Assembly (NCBI GenBank): GCA_030549775.1 | Contig: CM060175.1 | Span: 106,633,422-106,697,421, forward strand | Origin: Tamarix chinensis | Taxonomy: Eukaryota; Streptophyta; Magnoliopsida; Caryophyllales; Tamaricaceae | Direction of reading: 5' to 3' | Length of the DNA stretch: 64,000 bases | Part shown: positions 61,755-64,000 of the stretch, in pieces | Numbering within the stretch: position 1 is the first letter of the stretch | Layout of the letters: each line of letters opens with the position of its first letter | The notes under the pieces: generated by a model | The model's input: the letters and a program-made list of their open reading frames with translations, nothing else | Told to the model about the DNA's origin: nothing | Database searches by the model: none | Translations under genes and position numbers: made by a program

Positions 61755-64000
61755 TGATTATAATTGTTGGTGAGACAATAAATAGGTCCTCGAGTAGCGA
61801 CTATTGAAATAGCAAATGATGATAACCGTACAGAGAAAGAGAGAGAGTGTGTGTGTGTAGCGGTGGCGGTGATCGGAAGATCTAGATCAAGGGCGGGTGT
61901 AATTTTTTTTTGAAAAAAAAAAAAAACACACATATCTCTGGAAAATCGTTTGGAATAAAGAAAAAGCTGCAGGATTTCTCTTTACTGAAAGTATTAAGTA
62001 AAACAATATTCTTTTTTTCACGACCAAAAAAGTAGCACCAAAAGAAAGAAGGAAAGGTGGGGCGAGTGAGGGGAGCGACGGATAAGAATGCATAAACTTG
62101 TTACATAATTAAATCTTACTCGGCGATCGTCAGAGAATCTCGTACCTACATTTAATTTTTGTATAAGGCATCCATCCCATCCGACCAGAGGTACCTACCG
62201 ATGCCATCCATCCCACCCGACCTTATTATTTCTCATATTTTTTTATTCTTCCTTTTCACAGTCCTTTTTCTAGTATAGTATGTTTATCTTCTTCTTTTGC
62301 GTTAATTAAAAATGTTCCATGTATGTGTATGTCTATGTGTAATGTCTATGTCACGGAGAAAAAAAGGATGCGTTAGTCCTTACTCGCTTGTGTATAATAA
62401 ATAATACCGACGAACTTACCTTTTAAACATGGATGATGATGATGATGATGATGTTAGCAAACTGTTGATGAGCCGCGACGTATGCAGAGTTTTATTGGAT
62501 AAATTAAAGCCGTGTTTGATAGACGGTTATTTTAAAATGCATTTAGACTTTTATTTCATAAAGGGTGGTTATGATACAGCCGTCTAATTCACCGTAAATC
62601 CATACTTCACCTCCCGTCTTCAATCTCTTCGTTGGACCGACGGATGAAATTATCTGTCCTTTACGGGGATGCTAGATTTTTCTCACGTATGAATACACCC
62701 ACCCACCCTCCAAAATTGTAGAGCACACTTCCATGAAGATAAGGATGGAACCGGAAGGAATAAGAATTTCAAAGAAATGAGTGGGGCATAGCAGCGGGCT
62801 GGGCTAGTAACGGAGGTGACTGGACAGGACACTGGCGAGGAAGGATGGATGTGACATCTCGTTGAATTAGGTCAATAATCAAACTTGCATGGCGCTGTCA
62901 GTAATAATAATAATAATAATAATAATACACGCCCCTCACCTCAGCTACTCTAGCTATAGGCTATAGCAGTAGTATTAATAGAAAAATCCTCGAACCCACC
63001 GCACCGGTTGGAAAATTCTAGAACTAAATAATAATCCTCGCATTCAATCATTTGGTAATTTGTCTCCCTCGAACGAGAAATCGAGCCGAACAAAAGTCGT
63101 ACCAGGTATGTATGTGTGTGTCGTGCAAATTCATTCACTAGTCACAATCCACCATCGGTCCATTGCGGCAAAACATTGAAGTATTAAAATTAACTACGTA
63201 TGCGCCATTTATTTAGAGTATATAAGTTGGGACGTCAAATTCAGTTGTTCGCCAAAAATAAATAAAATCACAGCAGCACGCCGGTTCTAACCGCTCTAAT
63301 TAGATCATTCAAAGAAGTTAGATGTCACTGTCTGTGTTGGATACAAATTCATCATTAGGTGTACGTAGTGTGCATATGGCATCCTTCTCGTAGAAAGGGA
63401 AGGGCGAGGGAGGATTGGACCCATGAATGATATGGATTTTCTAAGCAACCACCTGACCTAACCAACGCAACGTAGGACTGCATAAACTGGAATATTATGT
63501 GCATTGCTGGTGTACTGCCGTCTACGTATATGATTAATTGAATTATTATATAAGTTCATGTAAACGTTCCACTGCTTCCACGTACTCTTTTTTGTTTTCG
63601 CCACGATAACTAACTTGGGACCTTTTTGTTTCCACCAAATTTGAAAAATTATTCTAAATTATTACCGTGTAATTATTTCTTCTTCTTCTTCTTCTTCAAT
63701 TTTCCTGAGATCGATTCTCAAGAGAGGCTTCTACTTGAATATAAAGCGATCGCAAGTGTTCAGAAGTGCCTGTAAAGTGGTCTACGAAAGGGGAAAAAAC
63801 TAGGAAGGAACTATATATTGACCTAATCACAAGAATGTGTATCATCCAAGGCCAAAGCTCTAATACTTAATCAGTCGTGTCATGCAGACAAGCTACATAC
63901 TCATTCACCTATTATCATAAGGTGTATCCGGGTCCGCTTAAAGATTTTAAGGCCCTAGGCAAATGGGGCCTTTTGCATAATCTTTAAAACATAAAACTCA
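61755..64000. other. Intergenic stretch, no gene seen; several microsatellites
   Basis: Simple repeats include GA/GT at about 61835-61858, (GAT)n at 62431-62452, (TAA)n at 62902-62926 and (TTC)n at 63677-63698. Composition is more balanced than most of the window, which fits a promoter or UTR of a gene beyond the edge, but no frame is convincing. The last 90 bp (GGCCCTAGGCAAATGGGGCC) resemble plant repeat sequence. Confidence 0.45.

Overview
This window is nuclear DNA of a flowering plant: AT-rich, with intron-containing plant genes and layers of plant transposons. The species cannot be named from the sequence. Only three host genes are supported. (1) At 1-707 (+) are the last four coding segments of an FHA-domain protein of the DAWDLE/SNIP1 type. 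(2) At 38135-40267 (+) is an intronless plant mobile domain (PMD) gene of 710 codons, whose 3' end was altered by a local duplication. (3) At 53783-56551 (-) is a complete six-exon gene for a plant SGP/Spg1-type small GTPase of 308 residues, with every intron GT-AG.

Almost everything else is transposon debris. 2.8-4.6 kb holds a repeat family that includes a long fold-back element. 5.4-6.1 kb is a probable Copia-type LTR with an internal 178-bp tandem duplication. 10.1-12.3 kb is a dead CACTA (TNP2) element with one recognisable CACTA terminus. 12.5-16.8 kb is a dead hAT element (BED finger, DUF659, dimerisation domain). 20.9-30.7 kb is a degenerate PIF/Harbinger element whose two genes, a DDE transposase and a Myb/SANT-like gene, are separated and interrupted by two large solo LTRs.

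Those two solo LTRs (22704-24883 and 25964-29876, +) and a third (42008-46748, -) share terminal sequences starting TGTAACACC or a decayed form of it, and each has its own 5-bp target duplication. 31.1-35.5 kb holds an AT-rich tandem array (unit about 290 bp, with a shorter 149-bp form) lying between two GGGTCGGG-rich tracts. 48.7-53.0 kb contains the 3' end of a LINE, of which the last part plus adjacent DNA forms a 1866-bp tandem duplication. 59.0-60.3 kb is a second LINE remnant. 60591-61746 is a hAT-type nonautonomous element with a perfect 8-bp target duplication, carrying a second such element (60932-61416) inside it.

The genes do not form a pathway; each stands alone. The window's main value is as a readable insertion history: hAT in hAT, LTRs in Harbinger, and LTR loss by recombination. 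I found no convincing new multi-gene system. The gene calls rest on reading splice sites and comparing with remembered family patterns, so boundaries inside decayed elements are approximate.
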